A program made the translations under genes and the position numbers. From contig JAGPCH010000085.1 of the NCBI GenBank assembly GCA_018058125.1, forward strand, positions 1-6,746: 6,746 nucleotides of DNA, read 5' to 3'. The notes beneath the pieces were generated by a model. That model worked only from the letters and a program-made list of their open reading frames with translations, did no database searches and was not told where the DNA came from. Origin of the DNA: Ignavibacteria bacterium. GTDB taxonomy: Bacteria > Bacteroidota > Ignavibacteria > Tepidaquicellales > Tepidaquicellaceae. Every line of letters starts with the position of its first letter. Positions within the stretch are counted from its first letter, which is position 1. Shown in pieces: positions 6,735 through 6,746 of the stretch.

Positions 6735-6746
6735 ATGACCTTATCC
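6735..6746 (+). CDS. Probable start of the RND inner-membrane transporter (first 4 codons only)
   Basis: ATG-ACC-TTA-TCC (M-T-L-S) begins 12 nt after the adaptor stop and runs off the window. In hydrophobe/amphiphile-efflux RND transporters the N-terminus is very often MTLSxLSI-like, and the transporter normally follows its adaptor directly. GGAG is present but abuts the ATG (no spacer), which is shorter than usual for a Shine-Dalgarno sequence. Four codons cannot prove the call; it rests on position and this short match. Confidence 0.55.

Noticed and set aside
1..6746. CRISPR array, insertion sequence, tRNA/rRNA gene, prophage or defence genes
   Set aside because: No regularly spaced repeats, no transposase or terminal inverted repeats, no tRNA-like fold and no such coding genes were seen; all sizeable genes are housekeeping or efflux functions.

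Overview
The window is AT-rich chromosomal DNA. It holds five co-oriented genes on the minus strand, an AT-rich divergent spacer of about 540 bp, and the start of a plus-strand efflux operon. The organism is most likely in the Bacteroidota/Chlorobiota/Ignavibacteriota (FCB) group. Four of the six complete starts are TTG, most starts have no Shine-Dalgarno sequence, octamers of the Bacteroidota-type promoter form TAnnTTTG occur in the spacer, and the proteins have the flavour of that group. This placement is inference; there is no rRNA or marker gene that settles it.

Minus strand, read from 5108 down to 1: a cytosolic-looking S9-family serine peptidase; carA (small, glutaminase subunit of carbamoyl-phosphate synthase) 6 nt behind it; folD (bifunctional methylene-THF dehydrogenase/cyclohydrolase) after 90 nt; prmA (ribosomal protein L11 methyltransferase), whose ATG overlaps the folD stop by 8 nt; and mscL (large-conductance mechanosensitive channel) 50 nt later, cut by the window edge after 102 codons. 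Spacing and common orientation suggest one transcription unit of housekeeping genes (pyrimidine/arginine precursor, one-carbon metabolism, ribosome modification, osmotic safety valve). The peptidase in front is the least expected member. carB does not follow carA here.

Spacer 5109-5651: no convincing gene in either direction. It holds two copies of TAACTTTG, three copies of CAGATAA, a CTTTAAA direct repeat with 10-bp spacing, small hairpins and one short GC-richer patch on a very AT-rich background. Promoters for both flanking units should lie here.

Plus strand, 5652 to the end: a membrane-anchored periplasmic adaptor (membrane fusion protein) of an RND efflux pump, followed 12 nt later by an ATG reading M-T-L-S, which fits the N-terminus of the RND inner-membrane transporter expected next.

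I found no CRISPR array, mobile element, RNA gene, phage or defence gene, and nothing I would call a new biological system. The observations most worth checking are the run of TTG starts sharing the octamer AATTTGAA, the in-frame peptidase/carA junction separated by a single TAG, and the repeat-bearing divergent spacer.
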